From Candidatus Planktophila lacus (GTDB taxonomy: Bacteria; Actinomycetota; Actinomycetes; Nanopelagicales; Nanopelagicaceae), in contig NZ_CP016783.1 of assembly GCF_002288385.1 (NCBI RefSeq), positions 868,001 to 932,000 on the forward strand: a stretch of DNA of 64,000 nt. Reading direction: 5' to 3'. Shown piece by piece: positions 1 to 8,230 of the stretch. The notes under the pieces were generated by a model. It worked only from the letters and a program-made list of their open reading frames with translations. It had not been told where the DNA came from and searched no databases. How positions within the stretch are numbered: position 1 is the first letter of the stretch; each line of letters starts with the position of its first letter. Both the position numbers and the translations under genes were made by a program.

Positions 1-1041
1 CGTAAGCGCTGATGCGAGTAAATGGGAAATTACTTCTGTGTATTGCACACCGGTTGCTGCCCACATCTTTGGAAATACTGATGTTGCGGTAAAGCCCGGC
101 ATCGTGTTTAACTCATTGATGATGACTTCATTGTTATCAGTTAAGAAGAAGTCCACACGGGCTAAGCCACTGCAGCCAAGTGCGATAAAGGCATCTACCG
201 CTTTGGCGCGGATCTGATCGCTGATCTTCTGATCAATTGCCGCCGGAAGTTCGATGGTTGTGGCTGAATCTAGATACTTAGCTTCAAAGTTGTAAAAATC
301 GTACTTCGGATCGATTTTTATCTGCCCAACCAGTGATGCTTTAGCAACGCCATCAATTTCAAGGACTGCGCACTCAATCTCTTTGCCACGAATTTCTTGC
401 TCCACCATCGCCTTTGGATCAAAGGTATGTGCCTCTTCAAGAGCAGCGGCAAATTCAGCAGCAGATTTAACTTTTGTTGTCCCACGACTTGATCCACCAC
501 GTGCCGGCTTTACAAATACTGGATAGCCAAGTTGGTCTGCCTGTTTTTGAACCGCTGATTTATCTTTTGCCCAATCGGATGCGCGAGCGACAAAGCCTGC
601 CGCAACTTTAATTCCGTGGGCCGCAAAGATTGGCTTTGCAAATGATTTATCCATAGCAACTGCTGAGGCAAGAACTCCAGAGCCAACGTATGCAATATCG
701 GCCATCTCAAGAAGTCCTTGAATCGTTCCATCTTCACCGTACGGACCGTGCAGTAACGGAAAGACGATATCAATCTTTAAGTTGACGCCAGCGCTGATAA
801 AACCTGATGCATCTAATGAAACGGGGTTTCCAGTTTCTGGAACTACTGGGAGAACACCATTTTTGATTGTGAGAGATGTTTTGTCATCAAGTAAGAACCA
901 TTTGCCGCTCTTGCTGATGCCGATCAAAACAGGTTCAAATTTGCTGCGATCAATTGCGGAGAGCACTCCCCCTGCGGAAATACATGAGATTTCGTGTTCG
1001 CTGGAGCGACCACCACAGATAATTGCTACGCGCTTAGTCAT
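1..1041 (-). CDS. ddl: D-alanine--D-alanine ligase (3' end cut by window edge)
   Basis: Cytoplasmic ATP-grasp enzyme that joins two D-alanines for the peptidoglycan stem peptide. The frame is open from the ATG at 1041 to base 1, giving 347 codons with no stop, so only a few C-terminal residues are probably missing (family members are about 350-370 aa). The translation starts MTKRVAIICGGRSSEHEIS, the standard N-terminus, and carries HGPYGEDGTIQG, the ATP-grasp loop GGSSRGT and the late metal-binding motif INELNTMPGF. Its ATG overlaps the gpsA stop by 4 nt (ATGA), so it is the third gene of a plsC-gpsA-ddl operon. Identity is seen directly from motifs. Confidence 0.95.
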   Translation of the reverse strand, partial: MTKRVAIICGGRSSEHEISCISAGGVLSAIDRSKFEPVLIGISKSGKWFLLDDKTSLTIKNGVLPVVPETGNPVSLDASGFISAGVNLKIDIVFPLLHGPYGEDGTIQGLLEMADIAYVGSGVLASAVAMDKSFAKPIFAAHGIKVAAGFVARASDWAKDKSAVQKQADQLGYPVFVKPARGGSSRGTTKVKSAAEFAAALEEAHTFDPKAMVEQEIRGKEIECAVLEIDGVAKASLVGQIKIDPKYDFYNFEAKYLDSATTIELPAAIDQKISDQIRAKAVDAFIALGCSGLARVDFFLTDNNEVIINELNTMPGFTATSVFPKMWAATGVQYTEVISHLLASALT

Positions 1042-2039
1042 CGGATGAAGTTCTCCGCTTGAGTTGTAATCTCCATTAAGCGCTGTAGCGCCTGTGCTGG
1101 CGTAAGCGAGCCATTAACAATGTCAGCAACTGATTCGATTACGGGAACTTCTACTCCAACGCGGTGGGCTATTTCTACAATCGCTCCCGATGAGGAGACG
1201 CCTTCTACCGTCTTTGCTCCTTGCGCAACCGCTTGTTCCATGGAACCAGTCTTACCTAAGAGTTCGCCAAATGTGCGGTTACGAGAAAGTGGAGAGCCAC
1301 AAGTTGCAACTAAGTCACCCATTCCGGCAAGGCCTGCCGCACTTAGTGGATCAGCCCCGTGCGCAGCACATAATCGGGCTACTTCATTAAGGCCGCGAGT
1401 AATCAGCATCGCTTGGGTATTTTCGCCAAAACCCATACCGATAGAGATTCCAACGGCTAAGGCAATTACATTTTTGATTGCGCCCGCTAATTCACAACCT
1501 AATAAATCAACTGATGTGTAAACGCGGTAGTAAGGAGTACGGAATAGTGCGCGAACTTCTTCAGAGGTGGCTTGCGTAGTTGCTGCAGCCACCGCACCAG
1601 CGGGTTGGCGCAGCACTAGTTCGTCAGCCAAATTTGGTCCGGTAATCATCGCGACTCTATGTGGTCCGAGAATTTCAACAATGACTTCAGTCATGCGAAG
1701 TTGGGTGCTGATTTCAATTCCCTTTAATGTACTGACCACCAAACAACCTTCCGAGAAGCGTGGTTTCCACTCCCTTAAAGTTGCGCGCAATTGCGAGGAT
1801 GGAATCGCTAAAACATAACTTTGGCTGAAGGCAAAGGCCTCATCTAAATCTGTAGTGGCTTTCAGCTCTGCGGGCAATGTGTGATGCGCTAAATATTTCG
1901 CATTTGTATGGGACGAATTAATCTCATCTACAACTTCTTGGTTTCGGCCCCAGAGCAGAACATCATTTCCGGCATCGCAGAGAACTTGCGCCATGGTTGA
2001 ACCCCATGCTCCTGCTCCGAACACCGTTACCTTGCTCAT
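1038..2039 (-). CDS. gpsA: NAD(P)H-dependent glycerol-3-phosphate dehydrogenase
   Basis: Reduces dihydroxyacetone phosphate to sn-glycerol-3-phosphate, the backbone for phospholipids. 333 aa, normal for the family. The N-terminal Rossmann loop GAGAWGST is at residues 8-15, and the conserved GAIKNVIALAVG segment carries the catalytic lysine region in the C-terminal helical domain. The start ATG shares one base with the stop of plsC (TAATG), and its own stop overlaps ddl, so expression is probably translationally coupled. The neighbour plsC uses the product two steps later, which fits a lipid-precursor operon. Confidence 0.96.
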   Translation of the reverse strand: MSKVTVFGAGAWGSTMAQVLCDAGNDVLLWGRNQEVVDEINSSHTNAKYLAHHTLPAELKATTDLDEAFAFSQSYVLAIPSSQLRATLREWKPRFSEGCLVVSTLKGIEISTQLRMTEVIVEILGPHRVAMITGPNLADELVLRQPAGAVAAATTQATSEEVRALFRTPYYRVYTSVDLLGCELAGAIKNVIALAVGISIGMGFGENTQAMLITRGLNEVARLCAAHGADPLSAAGLAGMGDLVATCGSPLSRNRTFGELLGKTGSMEQAVAQGAKTVEGVSSSGAIVEIAHRVGVEVPVIESVADIVNGSLTPAQALQRLMEITTQAENFIR

Positions 2040-2833
2040 TACTTCTCTGCCACCTTTTTACGCTTCTTTTTAAAATTACCTGTACGAGGTAAATCAGAAG
2101 TATGTGGATCAAAGATTACTTCAGGTCGCTTCTCGCCACGAATTTCTTCTAGCAAAGTTGTAATTTCCCGCATGACTTTTGCAGTTGCCTCGATAAGTGC
2201 TTGCTGATCATCCTCTTTGCCATACCACTGGGAGAGATCAACCGGCTTTCCCGCTTTCAAGGTGATCTGGGTACGTGGAAATAATTTAATCTTCTTCGAA
2301 TAAGTCGGCATCAAAACTTGTGCGCCCCATTGCGCAACCGGAATTACGGGAGTGCGTGTGCTTAGAGCAAGTCTGGCCAAACCAGTCTTGGCAATCATCG
2401 GCCAATGATCGGCATCACGAGAGAGAGTCCCTTCTGGATAAACACCAAGTAAATGTCCCGACTCTAAAAGTCGCTTCGCGTGATCAACAGCTTTGCCTGC
2501 GTTAGGTGTTTCCCGTTCAACGGGAACCTGGCCAGCTGCAAGCAGAATGCGGCCGATTATTGGAACTTTAAATACGCCAACCTTGCCTAGGAAACGTGGG
2601 GCTCGGCCATTCTTGTAAAGAAAGTGCGCAAAATTTAAGACATCGAAATATGAGAGGTGGTTATTCGCAACTATTACCGCGCCGGTCTTCGGAATATTTC
2701 CAGCGCCGATCCACGTGCGCTTGGTGATCAAGTTAATGATTGGGATCAATATAGATGAGCAAATTTTAAAGGTGATATTTGTACCGAGAGGATTACCGGT
2801 AGGTGGCGCATATGAAACGCGCATCTTGGCCAT
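2039..2833 (-). CDS. plsC: 1-acylglycerol-3-phosphate O-acyltransferase (PlsC/LPLAT family)
   Basis: Membrane-associated acyltransferase that makes phosphatidic acid from lysophosphatidic acid. 264 aa. The catalytic HX4D motif is NHLSYFD (His59, Asp64) and the acceptor-binding motif is PEGT in YPEGTLSRD. The C-terminus is basic (KKKRKK). It lies upstream of gpsA in the same operon. The start ATG at 2833 has no Shine-Dalgarno; instead TAAGAT sits 6 nt upstream, suggesting a leaderless mRNA. Several LPLAT paralogues exist in actinobacteria, so the exact acyl donor and acceptor are inferred. Confidence 0.9.
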   Translation of the reverse strand: MAKMRVSYAPPTGNPLGTNITFKICSSILIPIINLITKRTWIGAGNIPKTGAVIVANNHLSYFDVLNFAHFLYKNGRAPRFLGKVGVFKVPIIGRILLAAGQVPVERETPNAGKAVDHAKRLLESGHLLGVYPEGTLSRDADHWPMIAKTGLARLALSTRTPVIPVAQWGAQVLMPTYSKKIKLFPRTQITLKAGKPVDLSQWYGKEDDQQALIEATAKVMREITTLLEEIRGEKRPEVIFDPHTSDLPRTGNFKKKRKKVAEK

Positions 2834-2839
2834 ATCTAA

Positions 2840-2845
2840 ATCTTA
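2840..2845 (-). promoter_or_regulatory. Candidate -10 box for leaderless plsC-gpsA-ddl mRNA
   Basis: TAAGAT on the minus strand, followed by exactly 6 nt and the plsC ATG; no ribosome-binding site is present. Confidence 0.55.
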
Positions 2846-2852
2846 GTGGGCA

Positions 2853-2888
2853 AAGAAAAACTGGGGCCAGCAAGCGCTGACCCCAGTT
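2853..2888 (-). terminator. Intrinsic terminator after hup
   Basis: On the minus strand the 8-bp arms AACTGGGG (2859-2866 on plus) and CCCCAGTT (2881-2888) pair, with an inner AGC/GCT step and an AAGC loop, and are followed by a TTTTT run. It lies 37 nt past the hup stop and separates hup from the plsC promoter. Confidence 0.85.
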
Positions 2889-2924
2889 CTATGAAGTTTT
2901 TGAAGATAGGTTAGGAAGCGAGAA

Positions 2925-3383
2925 TTAACGCTTCTTAGCAGCCTTCTTTGCAACCTTCTTCTTAGCTACTGGCTTACGCTTAGCAACTTTCTTAACAGCC
3001 TTCTTCGCTGCTGGCTTCTTCTTAGCAACCTTCTTGACTGCTGCCTTCTTAGCCACTGGCTTTGCAACAGGCTTTGGTTCTGGCTTTGGAGCCGGTCCTA
3101 GCTTGCGCTCACCTGAGATGACATCCTTCAAACCCTTTGCAGGCAAGAAGCGAGCCTTCTTTGAAGCCTTGATCTTGATTGTCTCGCCTGTGAATGGGTT
3201 ACGTCCCATACGTGCCTTGCGATCAACCTTCTTGAACTTACCGAAATCGTTGATCATTACATCTTCACCCTTTGACATGGTGCGTGTAATTGTGTCGAAA
3301 ACGATTTCTACAGCGTGTGCTGCTTCCTTCTTGCTGTCGTTGAAGTGTGGGGCCAACGCGGCAATGAACTGGGCCTTATTCAT
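2925..3383 (-). CDS. hup: HU-family nucleoid protein with lysine/alanine-rich C-terminal tail
   Basis: Histone-like DNA-bending protein. 152 aa: residues 1 to about 92 are the classical HU fold, including the DNA-gripping arm GRNPFTGETIKIKASKKARF, followed by a Pro/Lys linker (PAPKPEPKPVAKP) and a tail of repeated AKK/AVKK/KPAAKK units up to the end. This is the long, two-domain HupB architecture of actinobacteria rather than the 90-aa HU of E. coli; in mycobacteria the tail resembles eukaryotic H1 and is post-translationally modified (family knowledge). A good ribosome-binding site (AAGGGG) precedes the ATG at 3383. The gene is monocistronic, with its own terminator. Confidence 0.96.
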   Translation of the reverse strand: MNKAQFIAALAPHFNDSKKEAAHAVEIVFDTITRTMSKGEDVMINDFGKFKKVDRKARMGRNPFTGETIKIKASKKARFLPAKGLKDVISGERKLGPAPKPEPKPVAKPVAKKAAVKKVAKKKPAAKKAVKKVAKRKPVAKKKVAKKAAKKR

Positions 3384-3641
3384 CTAAATCCCCTTAGATT
3401 TAAGCGTAAATTAAGCGTTCGCTTAACTTGTGGCTAAAACTTAAACCTTTTAATAGGGTGAGAGCGATATTAAAGCGGGCGTGTCGCAATTTAATATTTT
3501 AGAAAAATCGCACTTTTTACGCGTAAAAAACTCTCATTTACAAGTTGAGGGTTGAACAGAAAATGCTCACCCCATCCAAGAAGTTAGCGTTTTACGCTGG
3601 TTTTCACGCTTGAAAAACGATCGAGAGTTTTTCTTAATTCT
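3384..3641. other. hup upstream region, palindrome-rich, no gene
   Basis: 258 bases between leuD and hup with no coding frame worth calling. AT-rich. It contains an inverted repeat TTAAGCG-TT-CGCTTAA at 3411-3426 next to a further TTAAGCG copy, a 16-bp perfect palindrome TTTTTACGCGTAAAAA at 3514-3529, and AGCGTTTTACGCT near 3585-3597. The hup promoter must lie here (TAATAT or TATTAA on the minus strand around 3450-3475 are -10 candidates). Confidence 0.6.
3612..3633 (-). terminator. Weak candidate terminator after leuD
   Basis: GAAAAAC and GTTTTTC arms around an 8-nt loop about 10 nt after the leuD stop. Stem is A/T-rich, so termination strength is doubtful. Confidence 0.35.
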
Positions 3642-4247
3642 TTAAATGCGAATTGGCAGTGTTTTTGGCTTGTAAGCAGGTCGCTTTGCTTCGAAAGAAT
3701 CGATCTCATCAGTGTGCTTTAGCGTCAAACCGATGTCATCTAGGCCCTCCATCAAGCGCCAGCGGGTGTAATCATCTAGCTCGAAGGCAACTGTGGTTGA
3801 TCCGTAGGAAACAGTGCGTGTTTCAAGATCCACGGTGATTGAAGTTGTTGGATCGCTCTCAATAGTTGTCCAGATCGCTTCCACTGCCTCCTGAGGAAGG
3901 ATCACGGTTAGCAAACCGCCCTTAAGCGAGTTGCCTCGGAAGATATCGGCGAAGCGGCTTGAGATGACCACCTTGAATCCGTAATTCTGTAGCGCCCAAA
4001 CAGCGTGCTCGCGAGATGAACCGGTGCCGAATTCAGGGCCGGCAACCAAGATGGTTCCGCTCTTATATTGCGGTTGATTCAAAACAAACTCTGGATCATT
4101 GCGCCAAGCAGCAAATAAACCATCTTCAAAGCCGCTACGAGTAACGCGCTTTAGGTAAACGGCAGGAATGATCTGATCGGTATCGACATTGCTACGACGT
4201 AGCGGAATACCTGTGCCTGTGTGTTTAACAAACTTCTCCATGGCCAT
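3642..4247 (-). CDS. leuD: 3-isopropylmalate dehydratase, small subunit
   Basis: Small (swivelling-domain) subunit of isopropylmalate isomerase, step two of leucine synthesis; works with LeuC. 201 aa, normal length. Family motifs seen: [21 protein letters not shown] at residues about 13-33 and the substrate-loop motif [13 protein letters not shown]. It starts 8 nt after the leuC stop, in a leuC-leuD operon under the divergent IclR regulator NdgR. Confidence 0.97.
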   Translation of the reverse strand: MAMEKFVKHTGTGIPLRRSNVDTDQIIPAVYLKRVTRSGFEDGLFAAWRNDPEFVLNQPQYKSGTILVAGPEFGTGSSREHAVWALQNYGFKVVISSRFADIFRGNSLKGGLLTVILPQEAVEAIWTTIESDPTTSITVDLETRTVSYGSTTVAFELDDYTRWRLMEGLDDIGLTLKHTDEIDSFEAKRPAYKPKTLPIRI

Positions 4248-4255
4248 ATCCCTTC

Positions 4256-5647
4256 CTACAAATCTGCCGGTGATGAGAGCGTGCCGCGAATTGCGGTAGC
4301 TGCTGCAACTAGCGGGCTCACTAAGTGTGTGCGTCCGCCTTTACCTTGGCGGCCTTCAAAGTTTCTGTTAGAAGTTGATGCTGAACGCTCTCCCACAGCT
4401 AGTTGATCTGGGTTCATTCCGAGACACATTGAACAACCGGCGTTACGCCATTCGGCACCGAAATCAAGGAAGACTTTATCTAAGCCCTCTTTCATCGCTT
4501 GCTGGCGAACGCGCTCTGATCCAGGCACAACCAACATGCGAAGTTTTGGTGCAATCTTCTTGCCTTCGATTACCGATGCAGCCGCACGTAAATCTTCGAT
4601 GCGACCATTGGTGCAAGAGCCCAAGAAAACAGTGTCAATCGCTATCTTTTTCAATGGTGTTCCTGCTGTAAGACCCATGTACTCAAGTGCGCGTTCTGCT
4701 GCGCCACGCTCTTCAGAGTCTTTAATGTCTGCAGGATTTGGCACTGATGCATTTAGCGGAAGACCCTGTCCTGGGTTAGTTCCCCAAGTTACAAATGGCT
4801 CAAGTGTGTTGCCATCGAGCGTGATTTCAACATCGAACTTAGCATCGCTATCTGTAAATAGCGTCTCCCAATACTTCTGCGCAGTTTCGAAATCTTCTGG
4901 CGCATGTGGCTTGCCCTTGATGTAATCAAAGGTCTTCTGATCTGGTGCGATCAATCCAGCGCGCGCACCAGCTTCGATAGACATGTTACAAACGGTCATA
5001 CGACCTTCCATCGAAAGTTCGCGAATTGCAGAGCCGCGGTATTCGATGATGTAGCCCTGTCCCCCGCCAGTACCAATCTGCGCGATGATCGCCAAGATAA
5101 TATCTTTTGCGGTTACACCGGTCTTTAGAGTTCCTTCAACATTGATCGCCATTGTCTTTGGGCGACTTGACGGCAGAGTCTGCGTAGCAAGCACATGTTC
5201 AACTTCTGATGTACCAATACCGAATGCAATCGCACCGAATGCGCCATGTGTTGAAGTATGTGAATCGCCGCAAACAATTGTCATACCTGGTTGAGTGATT
5301 CCGAGCTGTGGTCCAACTACGTGGACAACGCCTTGATCGGCATCGCCAAGTGAGTGGATACGAATTCCGAATTCCTTAGCGTTATTGCGCAAGGTATCGA
5401 TCTGCAGTTTTGAAACTGGATCTGCGATCGGCTTTAAAATATCGAGCGTTGGGGTGTTGTGATCTTCAGTTGCAATTGTCAGGTCTGGGCGGCGCACTTT
5501 TCGTCCGGCAAGGCGCAGGCCATCAAATGCTTGCGCACTTGTTACTTCGTGAACTAATTGCAGATCGATGTAGAGTAGATCAGGTTCTCCTTGCGCCGAA
5601 CGAACGACGTGGTCTTCCCAAATCTTCTCTGCCAGAGTTTTACCCAT
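4256..5647 (-). CDS. leuC: 3-isopropylmalate dehydratase, large subunit
   Basis: Aconitase-family [4Fe-4S] subunit that isomerises 2-isopropylmalate (and, with citramalate pathways, can also process citramalate in some organisms). 463 aa. The cluster cysteines are visible in [11 protein letters not shown] and in [25 protein letters not shown] is the aconitase signature. The ATG at 5647 has a ribosome-binding site AAGGAAG. leuC is followed by leuD and is divergent from ndgR across 54 nt. The cimA gene in this same window makes the citramalate route likely. Confidence 0.97.
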   Translation of the reverse strand: MGKTLAEKIWEDHVVRSAQGEPDLLYIDLQLVHEVTSAQAFDGLRLAGRKVRRPDLTIATEDHNTPTLDILKPIADPVSKLQIDTLRNNAKEFGIRIHSLGDADQGVVHVVGPQLGITQPGMTIVCGDSHTSTHGAFGAIAFGIGTSEVEHVLATQTLPSSRPKTMAINVEGTLKTGVTAKDIILAIIAQIGTGGGQGYIIEYRGSAIRELSMEGRMTVCNMSIEAGARAGLIAPDQKTFDYIKGKPHAPEDFETAQKYWETLFTDSDAKFDVEITLDGNTLEPFVTWGTNPGQGLPLNASVPNPADIKDSEERGAAERALEYMGLTAGTPLKKIAIDTVFLGSCTNGRIEDLRAAASVIEGKKIAPKLRMLVVPGSERVRQQAMKEGLDKVFLDFGAEWRNAGCSMCLGMNPDQLAVGERSASTSNRNFEGRQGKGGRTHLVSPLVAAATAIRGTLSSPADL

Positions 5648-5668
5648 GCTCTTCTTCCTTTAAATCTT

Positions 5669-5689
5669 GCATCTCATTAAATGGGATGC
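5669..5689. promoter_or_regulatory. Candidate NdgR operator between leuC and ndgR
   Basis: A 21-bp near-perfect palindrome centred on 5679: arms GCATC-T-CATT and AATG-G-GATGC around a single A, with only one non-pairing position per arm. Its right edge touches the ndgR -10 box (5690-5695). IclR regulators bind palindromes of this length; the assignment to NdgR is inference. Confidence 0.65.
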
Positions 5690-5695
5690 TAATCT
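5690..5695 (+). promoter_or_regulatory. Candidate -10 box for leaderless ndgR
   Basis: TAATCT followed by 6 nt and the GTG at 5702; no ribosome-binding site. Confidence 0.6.
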
Positions 5696-5701
5696 CACTG
5701 T

Positions 5702-6418
5702 GTGGAGAAGAAGAATAGCGGAGTTGGCGTTCTAGATAAAGCGGTAACCATTCTAGGTACGCTTGAATCAGGCCCCCATTCGCTGGCAGAGCTCGTTGCC
5801 GCAACTGGCATCGCTCGCCCCACCGCTCACCGTTTAGCCGTTGCCCTTGAGCACCATCGCCTTGTTACGCGCGATCTGCAGGGTCGTTTCGTTCTTGGAC
5901 CTCGTTCTTCAGAACTCGCAGCTGCAGCAGGTGAAGATCGCTTACTGGCTGCTGCTGCCCCAGCACTTGCTGCGCTGCGCGATGCAACCGGCGAATCTGC
6001 ACAGTTATATCGTCGCCAGGGAGATATCCGAATCTGTGTTGCAGTTGCTGAACGTTTATCTGGTCTTCGCGACTCTGTACCTGTTGGTGCTTCGCTAACT
6101 ATGCAAGCAGGATCTGCTGCACAAATTTTATTGGCTTGGGAAGATTCCGAAAAAATTCATCGCGGACTTAAGAATGCGCGATTTACCGCCGCTCACTTAT
6201 CTGCCGATCGTCGTCGCGGATGGGCGCAATCTGTTGGAGAACGCGAAGCCGGCGTTGCATCTGTCAGCGCACCAGTTAAAGGCCCTAATGGAAAAGTAAT
6301 TGCCGCAGTATCTATCTCTGGTCCAATCGAGCGTTTAGGACGCCAACCAGGGCGCGTACATGCAGCAGCCGTTGTTGCAACTGCCGCAAGACTTACAGAG
6401 CATCTCGCTAAAAGTTAG
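5702..6418 (+). CDS. ndgR: IclR-family transcriptional regulator (NdgR/LtbR type)
   Basis: Winged-helix regulator of leucine and related amino-acid genes. 238 aa: N-terminal HTH (about residues 10-60, GVLDKAVTILGTLESGPHSLAELVAATGIARPTAHRL is the IclR hallmark region) and a C-terminal effector-binding domain. In streptomycetes and corynebacteria the orthologue lies divergently next to leuCD and controls it, exactly the arrangement here. GTG start chosen because it gives the normal N-terminus and has a TAATCT box 7 nt upstream. Its stop overlaps the convergent recX stop. Confidence 0.9.
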   Translation: MEKKNSGVGVLDKAVTILGTLESGPHSLAELVAATGIARPTAHRLAVALEHHRLVTRDLQGRFVLGPRSSELAAAAGEDRLLAAAAPALAALRDATGESAQLYRRQGDIRICVAVAERLSGLRDSVPVGASLTMQAGSAAQILLAWEDSEKIHRGLKNARFTAAHLSADRRRGWAQSVGEREAGVASVSAPVKGPNGKVIAAVSISGPIERLGRQPGRVHAAAVVATAARLTEHLAKS

Positions 6419-6921
6419 TTGTTAAGCAGATCCAACTCTTTTAAGACTTGAGAGATTGTTCCAAAACCAAAGCCTTTTCGTTGCAGTAGAGACTGAATTC
6501 TGCGCACCTGCACCTCTGGTTCAAGACGTGACATGGTGTTGTACTTCTTGAAGGCAAGGTCAAAGGCGCTGCGGTATTCAGAATCGTCATCGATTTCATC
6601 AAGTGCTTCATCGATTGCGCTCTGCATTACGCCCTTTTGGCGAAGCTCCCCCGCGATGATTCGCTTTGAGATCTTCTTATGGTTGTGGCGCGACTGAGCC
6701 CAGGCTTTAGCAAACTCTTCATCGTTAACGAGGCCGGCTTCTTGCAACCGGAAGATAATTGCTTGCGCAACATCATCTTCTACGCCCCGGGTCTTAAGGT
6801 GAGCGAGAAGCTCGCCCTTACTTTTCGCACGAGTAACCAGAGCGTTTAACGCAATGGTGTGTGCTACTTCGTAAGGGTCGGAGCCTTCGCCTCTTGAAAC
6901 CTTTACAAAATCAAGGCTAAT
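6415..6921 (-). CDS. recX: Regulatory protein RecX, probable non-canonical ATT start
   Basis: Modulator of RecA filaments. Reading the frame from the stop back to base 6927 gives a continuous RecX-like sequence: DPYEVAHTIALNALVTRAKS..GELLAHLKTRGV..AQAIIFRLQEAGLVNDEEFAKAW, then the C-terminal three-helix repeats. The first ATG/GTG/TTG in frame is the TTG at 6747, which would delete about 58 conserved residues (leaving 110 aa). The recA stop and recX form TAATT (ATT at 6921-6919) with AGAGG 10 nt upstream, so ATT initiation gives 168 aa, a normal RecX length. Coordinates assume ATT; this start is inference, the coding extension is seen. Confidence 0.8.
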   Translation of the reverse strand: MSLDFVKVSRGEGSDPYEVAHTIALNALVTRAKSKGELLAHLKTRGVEDDVAQAIIFRLQEAGLVNDEEFAKAWAQSRHNHKKISKRIIAGELRQKGVMQSAIDEALDEIDDDSEYRSAFDLAFKKYNTMSRLEPEVQVRRIQSLLQRKGFGFGTISQVLKELDLLNN

Positions 6922-8003
6922 TAGAAATCAACCTCTGCTGCAGCTTCATCGATCGCCGCTACGAGCTCGGCATCAACTTCGATCGGCACAAAGTGTGCAC
7001 GGATCTTGGTCTCGATCTCATTAGCTAGATCTGGGTTATCGAGAAGGAATGCACGAGAATTTTCCTTGCCCTGTCCCAACTGATCGGCTTCGTATGTGTA
7101 CCAAGCGCCCGCCTTCTTAACGACTCCGATTTCAACGCCAAGGTCGATTAATGAACCTTCACGTGAGATACCTGTGCCGTAGATGATGTCGAACTCTGCT
7201 TGCTTAAATGGTGGAGCCATCTTGTTCTTGACGACCTTAACGCGGGTACGGTTACCGACGGATTCGGTGCCATCCTTAAGAGTTTCAATGCGACGGATGT
7301 CGAGGCGAACTGATGCATAGAACTTAAGTGCCTTACCGCCGGTTGTTGTCTCAGGTGAACCGAAGAAGACACCGATCTTTTCGCGGAGCTGGTTGATGAA
7401 GATCGCAGTTGTCTTTGATTGGTGAAGTGCACCGGTAATTTTACGAAGCGCTTGTGACATAAGGCGTGCTTGCAAGCCCATATGTGAATCGCCCATTTCG
7501 CCTTCGATTTCAGCGCGTGGCACAAGTGCTGCAACTGAGTCGACGACAACGAGATCAAGTGCGCCAGAACGGATCAACATATCCATGATTTCAAGTGCTT
7601 GTTCGCCAGTGTCTGGTTGTGAAACAAGAAGTGCATCGATATCAACGCCGAGCTTCTTTGCATACTCTGCATCGAATGCGTGTTCAGCATCGATAAATGC
7701 ACAGATGCCGCCGGCCTTTTGTGCATTTGCGATTGCGTGCAAGGTAAGTGTTGTCTTACCTGAAGATTCTGGTCCGTAGATTTCTACGATACGTCCGCGT
7801 GGTAGTCCGCCGATACCGAGTGCGATATCTAGTGCGATTGAACCAGTTGGGATAACTTCGATGATCGCATTTTGACGATCAGACATTTTCATTACTGAGC
7901 CCTTGCCAAATTGACGTTCGATCTGGGCGAGTGCGGTGTCGAGCGCCTTTTGGCGATCGGAGGTGTTTTTCTCTTCGGCTTTATTTGCTTTTTCAGCAGC
8001 CAC
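6921..8003 (-). CDS. recA: Recombinase RecA
   Basis: DNA strand-exchange ATPase and LexA co-protease. 360 aa from the GTG at 8003, which is preceded by a clear AAAGGAG; an open frame continues 93 codons further upstream but that extension has no RecA similarity and crosses the promoter. Walker [10 protein letters not shown] at residues 77-85, Walker [10 protein letters not shown], and the loop region [21 protein letters not shown] are intact. No intein. recX follows with a 1-nt overlap. A LexA box lies 155 nt upstream. Confidence 0.98.
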   Translation of the reverse strand: MAAEKANKAEEKNTSDRQKALDTALAQIERQFGKGSVMKMSDRQNAIIEVIPTGSIALDIALGIGGLPRGRIVEIYGPESSGKTTLTLHAIANAQKAGGICAFIDAEHAFDAEYAKKLGVDIDALLVSQPDTGEQALEIMDMLIRSGALDLVVVDSVAALVPRAEIEGEMGDSHMGLQARLMSQALRKITGALHQSKTTAIFINQLREKIGVFFGSPETTTGGKALKFYASVRLDIRRIETLKDGTESVGNRTRVKVVKNKMAPPFKQAEFDIIYGTGISREGSLIDLGVEIGVVKKAGAWYTYEADQLGQGKENSRAFLLDNPDLANEIETKIRAHFVPIEVDAELVAAIDEAAAEVDF

Positions 8004-8230
8004 GTTTTGCTCCTTTAGATAAGAACGTCTATGCGTGATGCATATTCGTTGGTAGTCGGCCCAGAAGGTACGGAAGGCCACCGACGGCCTACGAGGCTTA
8101 TAGAGAGCCTGTGGGCGGAAAGCGGAACCGCTCTGGTTGTGCAGGGATAACTTTATCCGAACATCTGTTCGAAAGGTAGCAGGCGCCACTGACAGCGCCT
8201 TTAGGCGTGTCGCATGGGAGGATTCGAAAC
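8004..8230. other. recA/yaaA divergent regulatory region
   Basis: 227 bases between divergent recA and yaaA. Contains the LexA box (8158-8173), a hairpin in the recA leader (AGGCC 8075-8079 with GGCCT 8086-8090) and a palindromic AGCGG-AA-CCGCT near 8120-8131. Distinctly more GC-rich than the surroundings; no additional gene seen. Confidence 0.6.
8158..8173. promoter_or_regulatory. LexA-binding SOS box (actinobacterial type)
   Basis: CGAACATCTGTTCGAA, containing GAAC-N4-GTTC, the consensus LexA site of mycobacteria and other Gram-positives. It sits in the recA/yaaA intergenic region and would control recA and possibly yaaA. Confidence 0.88.
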
